A stretch of DNA of 64,000 bases, taken from Anabaena sp. UHCC 0204 (GTDB lineage Bacteria > Cyanobacteriota > Cyanobacteriia > Cyanobacteriales > Nostocaceae). How positions within the stretch are numbered: position 1 is the stretch's first letter; each line of letters opens with the position of its first letter. Shown here piece by piece: positions 36,501-44,705 of this stretch. Below the pieces are notes generated by a model. That model was not told the DNA's origin, did not search any database, and saw nothing but the letters and a program-made list of their open reading frames with translations. The stretch covers positions 1 through 64,000 of the forward strand of contig NZ_VIKW01000020.1 of the NCBI RefSeq assembly GCF_009711975.1, written 5' to 3'. The position numbers and the translations under genes are program-made.

Positions 36501-36819
36501 TTCCCAGTTCTAAAAGTTGGGCTTTAATAGGGAAATTGCGGACTTCTGCTAGTGCTAAAGCTGCTAACATTCCTTGCCATTGAATAATCATTTGTTCCCG
36601 AATGGGATAGGCATCATTATGTAATGCCATTTCCACTGACAAAGGACGCGCCCACACTGTCGGAACTGAACTAACGCTTTTTACTTCGCCGGGTGCTTTG
36701 TAATCTAAACTAGAAGCAACTTGATTAAAAGTAGTTATTCCTTGAGAATTCCAACTACCAGAATTACCTGATTTAACATCACAATCATCTTTGAGTTTTG
36801 GCAATAATAAACTTGTCAT
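33565..36819 (-). CDS. Giant Hsp70/actin-fold ATPase
   Basis: The product has 1084 residues from the ATG chosen here, which has GGAGG 9 bases upstream; a TTG 27 bases earlier gives no ribosome site. The C-terminal half is an Hsp70/actin-type ATPase: VVGIDFGTSFTNVYV (from about residue 537) is phosphate motif 1, CIDMGGGTSDISIW motif 2 and VYIGGNASRLLHWL the adenosine motif. The N-terminal ~535 residues are a separate beta-rich region of unknown family. The size and partner genes set it apart from DnaK. It starts 14 bases after the tubulin-like gene, so the two NTPases are probably made in step. A SrfB-like relation is possible but not shown. Confidence 0.8.
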   Translation of the reverse strand: MTSLLLPKLKDDCDVKSGNSGSWNSQGITTFNQVASSLDYKAPGEVKSVSSVPTVWARPLSVEMALHNDAYPIREQMIIQWQGMLAALALAEVRNFPIKAQLLELGTKKDAHVFARSLYELLPDPGNTLFTFNNNKHPWEDLYIFTWNNQPVGMTSPSTLVVSSEQGNWEGLPWWNANTLQLQSPHNYLNDTEKSQLAFWLNNLSREIRRYNGDSKAIDRIVGLLNGFINSLGVTSTANFQFSENPAYFEVEINRGALTALNLPVKVESRESNVRIVPSLSKQNVPPLLIIDPNIATAWNEPPQNICVYEGKNLAAFRTEDIETWNKSRKVICLESKDLFLPDLKFIDQEGILPGALLPEGTQSLVFKNRNITPLIPLNPILLNYFTPEDLTKKVKLQLVNNGAGGSQVRLTLTLPLYGVKGGKAPQNFFLVKDYPLLEENIIYEVPVLEIWPNFKAEGWQEYYGFYYDAEYGEETFQISFPTAKNTHTFKEGQGAYQVVRLEEFPALIECKDIYTNTIGLILLPSPEEIRLTGEWVVGIDFGTSFTNVYVNKNDRLIERLSLENLHCKVTDVSIDTRFPVLFEFFIPESFIPIDKPFPMSTVLTNRGATKSKDDQINPIFDGRLYVPNLQRFAPQETWIKTNLKWSTNNPTDNQLFLKHLALHIAAIAAKNGVSTIQWSLSFPSAFSPKEQQNYAINWQRLTKELASKTGIIHNSPAKDDPTYFRTESLAVAQYFAEQEGYDLVSTTCIDMGGGTSDISIWQDDQLLHQCSVLLAGSHLFSQFIEMNPNFLKKLDPNINDTKDWTKLKGPAFNAKLDVWMRLEAGNWLETKRDRFEEDKDFQGLIRLMAIGISGLYFYVGQILSVLHKEDKYSQNQITPVYIGGNASRLLHWLAEGGEFDRNSEINSLLSHMMSIASGFPDTEELTRLSQNPKDEAACGLVLKDRKLQGLGKKEKDPVIAGEDCKISGENFGWQERLEFKGKSISKYEIPELTQLKLFLNAFHASLDELGIDGIKPLDGYELKEYPDDPDPDYNEKLWRATERELRNSLNAIKGNIEDIREEPPFIIGLKALLRVLGKEWAGK

Positions 36820-36833
36820 GTTTAATTTTCCTC

Positions 36834-38339
36834 CTATAAGCGACAAACAAGATATAAAGCTTTAGCAAGTCCAAGTATCCCTTGCTTTGGTAAACTCACA
36901 GCTTCAGGATTCAAGCGTTTTTTGAGTTCTTGAACTGTGTCTCTAGATTTTTGATTTTGATCTCGGCTGTCACCTAGTCCAGCAATCAAATCTGATAAAT
37001 TTTGATGATTCAGGTTACTATTACTAAAATGATTAACATTAAATAATTGAATTGTTTCACCAACACATTGATGAATTTGTGAAAGCCAACGTAAATAATC
37101 TTGACACCAAATAGTAATTGTTTCTATGGCATTCTGTTGCTCTGGATCATTAAAATCTATTTCTTGCTTGGAATTATTGCCAAAAACAGCGCGGTTAGGA
37201 AAGAATTTAACAAACCAAAATCCCTGGGGACTTTTTTGAAACTCCTTCACACCAATTCTTTTTGCTTCTGCTAATGCTGGGGCAATATGCGATAACCAAA
37301 CAAAAGCAAACCGAGTTGCATTTACAAACTCTGCATTAACTTCTTTTTGATCAGGAATATCTTTCCAAATTAATGTTTTTAAGTTTTCTCGATTCATCAA
37401 CACCACTGTTTTTTCTCCAGGAGGTGTTTTGAGTAAAAATTGTCTTGCAGCTAATGCGGCATATAATTCAATAAAATGGGGATCATTACGTTGGGTATTT
37501 TTGCCCACACTAAATTTTTTAACTGGTGATAATTGCTGATTTCCTAGCAAATATACTGTATCAAAGCTCTCTTGCGCTTGACCACCATAATAACGCAATG
37601 CGGCTTCTGTATTCAATAAAAACTGTTCAGAACGAGCATAGACTGTTTCTACATTTTCCCCCATTGTAGGGTTAAAGCCGAAATAAGGTAACATAAATAA
37701 GCAACCTAAATCAACTTTATCTCTAATTCTCAAAGTTTCTAATTTATTATGAATTAATCTACCAATTGTTGGTAATCCTGAAGCACCTGTTCCACCAAAT
37801 ATTGATCCACATAAAAATACTTTAGGTCGTTTTCCTCCACCAGTATCTTTTTGAATTTGGCTCACTAGTATACCCCAAGAGTCAGAGTCTAAAGCATCTA
37901 GTTTTACCTGACTCATTACAGCCGCACCAATGGCAGGTCTACCACGAAAACCTACATCTAAGTTAGCATCTCTTTCTTCTGAAGTATATAAAACATCAAA
38001 TAAATTTCCTAATGCTGGTTCTTCATCTTTCAAAATGTTGTATTCAAAGAAAGAACCAAGATTTTTATTGATACTATTATTAGCAAAAGGCGACCATAGA
38101 GAGAAGGATTCAATTTTTGTTTGCATCCAAGAATTTTTATCATGCAAACCTAATTTATAGCATTTTTGATAGGTATCTAAACTTGTTAAAGCTCTACTTA
38201 AATTGCCATTTGTTTCATCAGCATCTACAAATAATAAATGCAGGGTTTCTTCGCTAAAAAGTCCTATGGATGCTAGTTGGATAATAGCTTCAATGCACTT
38301 AGCACCAGTTCCACCAATTCCAATTACATAAATTGACAT
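36834..38339 (-). CDS. Tubulin-like GTPase (Tubulin_2 type)
   Basis: The 501-residue protein starts YVIGIGGTGAKCIEA, a Rossmann-like nucleotide-binding opening, and has FGGTGASG at 181-188, matching the tubulin/FtsZ signature GGGTG(S/T)G with Phe replacing the first Gly. This places it in the tubulin-like (Tubulin_2) group rather than FtsZ, which is shorter. Whether it polymerises is unknown. It starts 3 bases after the stop of the 4-TM gene and is followed closely by the Hsp70-like gene, an arrangement pointing to a joint machine of two cytoskeletal-type NTPases. Confidence 0.8.
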   Translation of the reverse strand: MSIYVIGIGGTGAKCIEAIIQLASIGLFSEETLHLLFVDADETNGNLSRALTSLDTYQKCYKLGLHDKNSWMQTKIESFSLWSPFANNSINKNLGSFFEYNILKDEEPALGNLFDVLYTSEERDANLDVGFRGRPAIGAAVMSQVKLDALDSDSWGILVSQIQKDTGGGKRPKVFLCGSIFGGTGASGLPTIGRLIHNKLETLRIRDKVDLGCLFMLPYFGFNPTMGENVETVYARSEQFLLNTEAALRYYGGQAQESFDTVYLLGNQQLSPVKKFSVGKNTQRNDPHFIELYAALAARQFLLKTPPGEKTVVLMNRENLKTLIWKDIPDQKEVNAEFVNATRFAFVWLSHIAPALAEAKRIGVKEFQKSPQGFWFVKFFPNRAVFGNNSKQEIDFNDPEQQNAIETITIWCQDYLRWLSQIHQCVGETIQLFNVNHFSNSNLNHQNLSDLIAGLGDSRDQNQKSRDTVQELKKRLNPEAVSLPKQGILGLAKALYLVCRL

Positions 38340-38342
38340 TTC

Positions 38343-38813
38343 TTAATCTCCCATCAGTTTATGACGTATAAAAAAAGCTCCTGGCGGAATATATTTGATT
38401 GCTTCAGGAGAACTGGTAACTGTACTTAACCAATACAGCCAGATAGTATCTAAAAGGAAAAATCCCATTAAAGAAAACTGGGCTTCATCACTGCGGTTAA
38501 TATAAAAGACGGTAAAGCCTATAGTGGCTATGGGGAATAGTCCTAACAACCACCAAATTAACATCCATTGGCCTATACTGCTGCCAGTAGACTTACTGGT
38601 TGCGCCTAATACGCACCAAAGAATTGTTGAGAACATACAAACAGCGAACATAATCAGTGAGGCTGTGGTATAGTCAGTGCCGAGCCAGGTATCAAGGGGG
38701 ACTTTTTGAATGGGGATGATTTGATTTTCATATATTAACCGCTGCCCTAAAAACATGATTGCAGCCCCAATGACGCTAAAAACGATAATTCTGATGATTT
38801 CCCACGGTTTCAT
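38343..38813 (-). CDS. Four-helix membrane protein, first gene of the operon
   Basis: The 156-residue product has four predicted membrane helices (about residues 5-25, 50-72, 80-105 and 111-132) with short loops and no recognised domain. GGAGG precedes the ATG by 7 bases, a strong ribosome site. As the first gene of the tubulin/Hsp70 operon it could be the membrane seat of the complex. It diverges from the vWA lipoprotein gene across 184 bases. Confidence 0.7.
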   Translation of the reverse strand: MKPWEIIRIIVFSVIGAAIMFLGQRLIYENQIIPIQKVPLDTWLGTDYTTASLIMFAVCMFSTILWCVLGATSKSTGSSIGQWMLIWWLLGLFPIATIGFTVFYINRSDEAQFSLMGFFLLDTIWLYWLSTVTSSPEAIKYIPPGAFFIRHKLMGD

Positions 38814-38997
38814 TAGTCCTCCTTACGACTTGTAGTTTTTTAGAACAGTGCAGTCTAGTTTAAACGTAGCACAAGTATTCTTTGATATAGTCTCATATTG
38901 ATGCTATTATGGCAATAAAAAATACCGTAAAATTACTTAATATTTATTAGTAATAGTACACATATCAACAAAAAAGTATTAGCGGAGAAATAATAAA
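38814..38997. promoter_or_regulatory. Divergent promoter region of the tubulin operon and vWA gene
   Basis: These 184 AT-rich bases must hold both start sites, since the genes on either side point away from each other. GCTATTATGG near 38903 resembles a plus-strand -10 box, but no convincing -35 accompanies it. Sharing this region suggests joint control of the operon and the lipoprotein. Confidence 0.4.
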
Positions 38998-40389
38998 ATG
39001 ATGGGTTCTAGATGGGTAATTTTAGTATTTATGGCGTTTTTGCTGACAGCTTGTAATACAAAAGAAGAATTAAAATGTGAAATTCCTAATGTTAATTCTA
39101 CTAATAGTCAAACTGCTAATAAATCAGATAATCTCAATGTGGCTATTTATGTAGATGGTAGTGGTTCAATGTTAGGATATGTAAAAAATGGAGAAACAAA
39201 TTATATCAAAGCTTTAAAATCTCTGAGAAATGTATTTGAATTAACAGGTAAACTGCCAGTTGAATATTATCGGATTGGTACTCCAATTCAGAAAATAACA
39301 GGTAGTGATTATTATAGTTATGGAGGTAGTCCAGTTTTTTATGATGGTAGTAATGCTAAATTTAAGGCTGTGTCTAGTCCCATAGATGCGGCTATTGTTC
39401 CGGCTGAAAAAGATCAGCAGAAAATGACGGTTATTATTACAGATTTGGAACAAAATAGTGGTGATGTTACCAAATTAAATAAAAGAATTCAAGATACTTA
39501 TTTTAATTCCCAAAAAAAAGATTATGCTGTGGGTGTTTGGGCAGTTAAAAGTGAATTTAATGATAAGGTTTATATTCAGGAAGCTAATAGTATTAAAACT
39601 TTTGCCTATAATTCAGGTAAGCAAGCAGATAAATTTCGTCCGTTCTATGTGTTATTCATCGGACCTCATCAAGATATTAAACATTATTTTGAGCAATTGC
39701 AAAAATATGATGCTAATCAATTATTAGCTAATAGTAAGTTAATGATTTTTCATCCTGATCATATTGTTGATCAAATATCCAGTTTAGGAACGCCGCCAAT
39801 ATCTATACCTAAAGGTATTACGAGACCTCTTTCTTTAGTTAAAGATGGAGTTGCTCTTAGTAAAGGCAATTATGAAATATTGCAAATAGATTCACGTCAA
39901 CAGGAAAATTTAACGATTAATTATAGTGTGCCTTTTTCACCATCACAATATAGTTTATTTGTAGATACTAATTCTCTTAACGCAAAAGTTAAAATCGAGA
40001 AATTTGATAAATTTGCTAAAAAGTTTATAGTTGTGGATGCAAATTCAGAAATTAGTAGTGCTATGAAATTGCAAGATTGGCAAATTATTCCTCAAGAAAA
40101 TAAGTTAAATTTTTCAGCCATTATCCAACCGAATAAATTTCCTGAACCTGGTATTTATAAATTACAGTTTGATATTCTCAGTCAGACTTTAGAAGTTCCT
40201 AGTTGGTGGAAAGAATGGGATTGGCAAACTAAAGCTAATGAACAAGATGGTTCAAAAACGCATAATTTGGAAGAATTTTTCATGGCACTGAAAAACAGAA
40301 CAGAAACCATGAAAGCTGAACAATCACAAAATAGTGAGGATAATAATTGGTTAGTTGGTCGTTTCTGCTATGGAATTCAAAAAAATTAA
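38998..40389 (+). CDS. von Willebrand A-domain lipoprotein
   Basis: The 463-residue protein has a lipoprotein signal ending LLTA before Cys19, then a vWA domain (about residues 46-235) with the metal-binding motif DGSGSM (Asp53, Ser55, Ser57) and VIITDLEQNSGD. The C-terminal ~200 residues are beta-rich (about 260-400), unassigned. It is anchored outside the cytoplasmic membrane, where the metal site could bind a partner. GGAGA precedes the ATG. It is divergent from the tubulin operon, and I take it as a member of the same system. Confidence 0.8.
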   Translation: MMGSRWVILVFMAFLLTACNTKEELKCEIPNVNSTNSQTANKSDNLNVAIYVDGSGSMLGYVKNGETNYIKALKSLRNVFELTGKLPVEYYRIGTPIQKITGSDYYSYGGSPVFYDGSNAKFKAVSSPIDAAIVPAEKDQQKMTVIITDLEQNSGDVTKLNKRIQDTYFNSQKKDYAVGVWAVKSEFNDKVYIQEANSIKTFAYNSGKQADKFRPFYVLFIGPHQDIKHYFEQLQKYDANQLLANSKLMIFHPDHIVDQISSLGTPPISIPKGITRPLSLVKDGVALSKGNYEILQIDSRQQENLTINYSVPFSPSQYSLFVDTNSLNAKVKIEKFDKFAKKFIVVDANSEISSAMKLQDWQIIPQENKLNFSAIIQPNKFPEPGIYKLQFDILSQTLEVPSWWKEWDWQTKANEQDGSKTHNLEEFFMALKNRTETMKAEQSQNSEDNNWLVGRFCYGIQKN

Positions 40390-40475
40390 AATTAGTTGAG
40401 CGGGTATTATTTAAAGGTGATGTTTTGCTGGATATGTTAGCATAGCATCAACCTGTTCATCCTAATTTCGTGTAA

Positions 40476-40676
40476 TTAAGGATCTTCGGGAAATACCCAT
40501 TTTGGGGGTTCTGTCATTTTTTTCCGCAATCTTTCTTCAGCCATTTCTAGCATTTTATCTAGGGAAGTTTCTTCGATAAACTTAGAGGTTGCTTCTCTAA
40601 ATTCAATATTGGGACATTTATCCCCTAAAACGCATCCATTTACACAGGCTTCAGCACAGTTTATTTTTTGTTCCAT
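40476..40676 (-). CDS. Small cysteine-containing protein, conserved in cyanobacteria
   Basis: From the ATG at 40676, which has AGGGAA ahead of it, the product is about 66 residues: MEQKINCAEACVNGCVLGDKC, with four cysteines in 15 residues, then a charged helical part and PPKWVFPEDP at the end. The Cys pattern suggests metal binding, but no family is identified. The frame is open 51 bases further upstream without a good ribosome site. It is divergent from mnmE. Confidence 0.6.
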   Translation of the reverse strand: MEQKINCAEACVNGCVLGDKCPNIEFREATSKFIEETSLDKMLEMAEERLRKKMTEPPKWVFPEDP

Positions 40677-40833
40677 AGTCAATTCCCTATCTATATTCAG
40701 GTGTTTTATCTTGTAAATGAATTTCACTATTATTAGTGATGAATTATTAACTGATCGCTATTCTTGAACTATTGTACTGTAGGGGTTGAGAATTTTTCTT
40801 GTTCCCTAATCCTGAATTTTTGCAAAACCGCTC

Positions 40834-42228
40834 ATGTCTGAACTGTTGGCTAATACTGGAACTATTGCGGCGATCGCTACTGCTGTTGTCCCTCAACAAG
40901 GTAGTGTAGGTATTGTACGGGTTTCTGGTGATCATGCCATGGCGATCGCTCAAACTCTATTTTATGCCCCAGGGCGACAAGTTTGGGAAAGTCACCGTAT
41001 TCTCTATGGTTATATTCGCCAACCCCAAACAAAGCAAATTATTGACGAAGCTTTGTTAATGATTATGAAAACACCCCGTTCTTTTACCCGTGAAGATGTG
41101 GTAGAGTTCCATTGCCATGGGGGGATTATGGCAGTACAACAAGTATTGCAACTATGTTTAGAAAATGGCGCAAGATTAGCCCAACCGGGAGAATTTACAT
41201 TAAGAGCGTTTTTAAATGGCAGAGTAGATTTAACCCAAGCGGAAAGTATAGCAGATTTGGTGGGAGCAAAATCACCTCAAGCCGCTCAAACTGCTTTAGC
41301 TGGGTTGCAAGGTAAATTAGCTCATCCTATCCGCAAATTACGCGCTAATTGTTTGGATATTTTGGCAGAAATTGAAGCCAGAATTGATTTTGAGGAAGAT
41401 TTACCACCTTTAGATGAGCAAAGAATTATTACCGAAATTGATCAAGTGACTGCGGAAATTAGCAAATTATTAGCAACAAAAGACAAAGGTGAATTATTAA
41501 GAACTGGCTTAAAAGTAGCGATAGTTGGCAGGCCAAATGTCGGAAAATCTAGTTTATTAAATGCTTGGAGTCAGAGCGATCGCGCCATTGTTACGGACCT
41601 ACCAGGAACAACCCGCGATGTGGTAGAATCTCAGTTAGTTGTGGGGGGAATTCCTGTACAGGTACTAGATACAGCCGGGATTCGGGAAACAGTTGATCAG
41701 GTAGAAAAGATTGGTGTAGAGCGATCGCATCGTGCTGCTAGTGCTGCTGATTTGGTATTATTTACTATTGATGCTGCCGCAGGTTGGACTCCAGCAGATC
41801 AAGAAATTTATGCCCAAGTCAAACACCGTCCGCTAATTTTAGTTATTAATAAAATTGATCTCATTTCAACAGCAGAAAAAGAAACTCTACAATCAAAAAT
41901 CCCCAATCTAAAATCTCAAATATTCACAGCCGCAGCCATAAATCAAGGAATTGATAGTTTAGAAACAGCGATTTTAGAAATAGTCCAAGGTGGAAAAGTC
42001 CAAGCCGCTGATATAGATTTAGCAATTAATCAAAGGCAAGCAGCAGCATTAACAAAAGCTAAAATATCTTTGGAACAAGTGCAAGTCACAATTATAGATA
42101 AATTACCTTTAGATTTTTGGACAATTGATTTACGAGGGGCAATTCAAGCATTAGGAGAAATCACTGGTGAAGAAGTCACAGAATCAGTATTAGATCGAAT
42201 TTTTAGTAGGTTCTGTATCGGTAAATAA
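40834..42228 (+). CDS. mnmE: tRNA modification GTPase MnmE
   Basis: MnmE, with MnmG, installs a modification at the wobble uridine of certain tRNAs, needing GTP and a tetrahydrofolate-derived carbon. The 464-residue protein has the N-terminal formyl-THF-binding domain (DTIAAI-like [20 protein letters not shown]), helices, and a GTPase domain with [24 protein letters not shown] and NKID. It ends with the invariant C-x-GK tail (RFCIGK). It is full length. Confidence 0.96.
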   Translation: MSELLANTGTIAAIATAVVPQQGSVGIVRVSGDHAMAIAQTLFYAPGRQVWESHRILYGYIRQPQTKQIIDEALLMIMKTPRSFTREDVVEFHCHGGIMAVQQVLQLCLENGARLAQPGEFTLRAFLNGRVDLTQAESIADLVGAKSPQAAQTALAGLQGKLAHPIRKLRANCLDILAEIEARIDFEEDLPPLDEQRIITEIDQVTAEISKLLATKDKGELLRTGLKVAIVGRPNVGKSSLLNAWSQSDRAIVTDLPGTTRDVVESQLVVGGIPVQVLDTAGIRETVDQVEKIGVERSHRAASAADLVLFTIDAAAGWTPADQEIYAQVKHRPLILVINKIDLISTAEKETLQSKIPNLKSQIFTAAAINQGIDSLETAILEIVQGGKVQAADIDLAINQRQAAALTKAKISLEQVQVTIIDKLPLDFWTIDLRGAIQALGEITGEEVTESVLDRIFSRFCIGK

Positions 42229-42302
42229 ACCAGCTTCTTTCCTTCCCGGTTGGACTTTAACCCTGAATCAAAAAAAATCAGAGATTTATTTTCACAAACC
42301 TC

Positions 42303-42333
42303 TTGACTTAACTCCTATGATATGTGTTATAAT
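42303..42333 (+). promoter_or_regulatory. Promoter of tRNA-Ala
   Basis: TTGACT at 42303-42308 and TATAAT at 42328-42333 are 19 bases apart and lie just upstream of the tRNA, whose first base is 42353. Confidence 0.65.
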
Positions 42334-42352
42334 AACAAAGTTAAGATTTTTT

Positions 42353-42425
42353 GGGGTTATAGCTCAATTGGTAGAGCGCTTCAATGGCATTGAAGAGGTC
42401 AGCGGTTCGATTCCGCTTAACTCCA
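42353..42425 (+). tRNA. tRNA-Ala (anticodon GGC)
   Basis: The 73-base sequence folds as a full cloverleaf. The acceptor arms are GGGGTTA and TAACTCC with the G3-U70 pair that marks alanine tRNAs. The anticodon stem CTTCA/TGAAG encloses ATGGCAT with anticodon GGC, and the T loop is TTCGATT. The CCA end is not encoded. Confidence 0.97.
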
Positions 42426-42500
42426 TACTTTGAATAAATATAGCAATATAAATGAATTGTGAGCAATCGCTCTTTCAACTACTATATTAGGAAGTTCACT

Positions 42501-42603
42501 ATTAAGCAGGACTTACGCACAAGTCACGAAAGAACGAACCACGAAGGAACGAAGGACACGAAGAAAAGAAGGTTTCAGAGCTATTTGCGTAAGTCCTATT
42601 AAG
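42501..42603. mobile_element. Small MITE-like element with perfect terminal repeats
   Basis: Arms AGGACTTACGCA (42508-42519) and TGCGTAAGTCCT (42586-42597) are perfect 12-bp inverted repeats bounding 90 bases. ATTAAG occurs just outside on the left (42501-42506, one base off) and on the right (42598-42603), suggestive of a target duplication. The interior is ACGAAGGAACGAAGGACACG-type repeat with no reading frame. Confidence 0.6.
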
Positions 42604-42652
42604 ATTAAAGCAGGCGGAAAGTTTATTATGGGAAGGAAAAGTTGATGAAACA

Positions 42653-43078
42653 TTAGGTGATCTTGTTTGAACTATTTCTTAAAGCTGCGATAATTTCCCC
42701 ATTGGCTTCTGGAAAAGTAAAATTATCCAATTCATCTAAACTCACCCAGCGAATTTCATCACATTCTATGGCTTGGGGAACACCTGCTAAATGTTGAGAA
42801 TGATGTACAGTCAAAGTCACCCGCAAATGAGTATAGGTGTGATCAATAGTAATGAGATGTTCTCCAACTATAATTTCTATTCCCAACTCTTCAGAAATTT
42901 CTCGTTTAATACATTCTTGAATAGTTTCACCAACTTCAATTTTACCCCCCGGAAATTCCCATAAACCGCCCATTGCACCTGTAGGAAGCCGACGATCAAT
43001 TAAAATCTGTTTTTGGTCATTCCAAATAACAGCGACACCAATAATTTTATGAGGAATAGAAAAACTGCTTTCTTTCAT
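42653..43078 (-). CDS. Nudix hydrolase, MutT-like 8-oxo-dGTP diphosphatase
   Basis: About 141 residues. The Nudix box is complete: GGKIEVGETIQECIKREISEELGI, here cited by its ends, with the REISEE metal-binding core. The start PHKIIGVAVIWND and RRLPTGAMGGLWEFPGG resemble MutT, which removes oxidised dGTP from the nucleotide pool. The ATG at 43078 is preferred over a TTG 21 bases upstream. It is preceded by a hairpin that ends the upstream gene, so it probably has its own promoter. Confidence 0.85.
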   Translation of the reverse strand: MKESSFSIPHKIIGVAVIWNDQKQILIDRRLPTGAMGGLWEFPGGKIEVGETIQECIKREISEELGIEIIVGEHLITIDHTYTHLRVTLTVHHSQHLAGVPQAIECDEIRWVSLDELDNFTFPEANGEIIAALRNSSNKIT

Positions 43079-43102
43079 ATCATTACCAATAAATAACAAA
43101 AA

Positions 43103-43135
43103 AACTCGGTAGACTGATTATATCTCTACCGAGTT
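43103..43135 (-). terminator. Rho-independent terminator of the DUF760 gene
   Basis: The 11-bp arms AACTCGGTAGA and TCTACCGAGTT enclose 11 bases. On the minus strand the hairpin is followed by a T-rich run, and it lies 35 bases after the DUF760 stop. Confidence 0.75.
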
Positions 43136-43169
43136 AATATTTGATTTTGAGAATTTTCCAAAAATAATC

Positions 43170-43514
43170 TTATTCAACTTCGCTATTATTAGCTTCTGTT
43201 CCTTGTAAAACCATATCAAAACCCATTCTTTGTTCTGCATTCCGCAGAAAGTACCCACTAATCATAGCTGATGCCAATAAGCGACCTAAGCTTTCTCTGC
43301 TAGTGGAAATAGTAATACCAAACTGTTCTGAAGGTAAATTTCCTAAAAGTCCGATAATATTGCGTTCCATTACCTGCAACACTTCAGTAGAAGTAGGTTT
43401 AGATAATTGGGTAACTGTATCTGGACTTAATGATTTAACGTATTGCCATAATAAATTACTGGTTTCCGAATCACTATTAAAAAATTCCGATACTCGGTTG
43501 GATTGGTTACTCAC
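43170..43514 (-). CDS. DUF760 family protein
   Basis: The 114-residue protein matches the DUF760 family, shared by cyanobacteria and plant chloroplasts: LLWQYVKSLSPDTVTQLSKP, VMERNIIGLLGNLP, GRLLASAMISGYFLRNAEQRM. It is soluble and helical. Function is not established; plastid members are proposed to bind a degradation or phosphate-related partner. A strong terminator follows its stop. Confidence 0.85.
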   Translation of the reverse strand: MSNQSNRVSEFFNSDSETSNLLWQYVKSLSPDTVTQLSKPTSTEVLQVMERNIIGLLGNLPSEQFGITISTSRESLGRLLASAMISGYFLRNAEQRMGFDMVLQGTEANNSEVE

Positions 43515-43748
43515 GTTTGACCTCCTATAGTGCCACTACTAACGATAGTGTTTGTGACTGGAATAACTGATAGTTATTGTCTATTCGATTTAGGTGACTA
43601 TTATATATTCATGTCCACTAATCTAACAGTTTATTCCTTTCGAGAGAGTCGGTTTAACCGTACCCGAAATGGTGGTGTTTTTCACCTATTAGTGAGTAAG
43701 GGTGGAGTTTCCCCACCCATAACGCCGAAAACAACTAATAACAACTGA

Positions 43749-44705
43749 CTAACTTGCAAGATACTCATTCATAGTGGCTTTAGATTTGCGAAGTTTGTTG
43801 AGAGCTTCCCGTTCAATTTGTCGGACTCTTTCTCGGCTAATATTCAGGATTTCACCAATTTTAGCCAAAGTTAAAGATTGTCCATCAGTTAAGCCAAAAC
43901 GGAGGGTAATTACTTCTTTCTGTTGGGGAGTGAGTTCCGACATCATTCGCTCTAAGTCATAAGAGAGGGAAGTTTGCATGACAAAATCTTCCGGTGTTGC
44001 TCCTGTGTCTTCTAGCATTTCCCCCAGTTCCGTGTCATAATTATCTCCTAGACGCAAATCTAGAGATAATGGCAGACGGGCTTTTTCTAGGTACTCGCGC
44101 ACCTGTTTAGGTGTTAGGTCTAATTCTTGGGATAATTCAGCTACAGTGGGCGCACGTCCTAGTCCTTGAGAGAGTTGACGCTGGGCTTTTTTAATTTTGT
44201 TGAGTTTTTCGGTAATATGAATAGGCAAGCGAATAGTCCGGGCTTTTTCGGCGATCGCACGGGTAATGGCTTGACGTATCCACCAATAAGCATAAGTAGA
44301 AAATCTATAGCCTTTGGTCGGGTCAAATTTTTCTACACCCCGTTGCATTCCAATGCTGCCTTCTTGAATCAAGTCAAGTAAATCAACATTGCGCTTAATG
44401 TACTTTTTGGCAACAGAAACGACTAAGCGGAGATTGGCTTCTACCATTTTCCGCTTCGCTATTTCACCAACGGCGATCGCCTCATTTAATTCTAATACTT
44501 CTAAATCAGATGCTGCTGCCCATTCTTCTAAACTTGGTTCATGACCTAACTGGGTAGCAAGACCTTCACGGATCTCATGCAAGGCAGTAGATCGTTGCAC
44601 CTGTTTACCATAAAAAATCTCTTCTTCGTGAGTGAGGAGTGGCACACGGCCAATCTCACGCAGGTAAGTCCGCACGAGGTCGGTGGCTGATTGAGCGGTC
44701 TTCAT
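43749..44705 (-). CDS. sigD: Group 2 sigma-70 factor (SigD-type)
   Basis: This 318-residue non-essential-type sigma factor has region 1.2 ([21 protein letters not shown]), region 2 ([36 protein letters not shown]), region 3 and a region 4 helix-turn-helix ([23 protein letters not shown]). It lacks the long N-terminal region of SigA, so it is a group 2 factor. I call it SigD because, as I recall, the order dps-carB-sigD also occurs in Anabaena PCC 7120; a SigB subtype is the alternative. It directs RNA polymerase to stress or light-regulated promoters. Confidence 0.7.
   Translation of the reverse strand: MKTAQSATDLVRTYLREIGRVPLLTHEEEIFYGKQVQRSTALHEIREGLATQLGHEPSLEEWAAASDLEVLELNEAIAVGEIAKRKMVEANLRLVVSVAKKYIKRNVDLLDLIQEGSIGMQRGVEKFDPTKGYRFSTYAYWWIRQAITRAIAEKARTIRLPIHITEKLNKIKKAQRQLSQGLGRAPTVAELSQELDLTPKQVREYLEKARLPLSLDLRLGDNYDTELGEMLEDTGATPEDFVMQTSLSYDLERMMSELTPQQKEVITLRFGLTDGQSLTLAKIGEILNISRERVRQIEREALNKLRKSKATMNEYLAS

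Noticed and set aside
36834-38339. Calling the tubulin-like gene FtsZ
   Set aside because: Length, the FGGTGASG variant and operon context differ from FtsZ; it fits the separate tubulin-like family.
43700-43718. GGGTGG/CCACCC hairpin downstream of the sigma factor gene as terminator
   Set aside because: No T run follows on the minus strand and the stem is only 6 bp.
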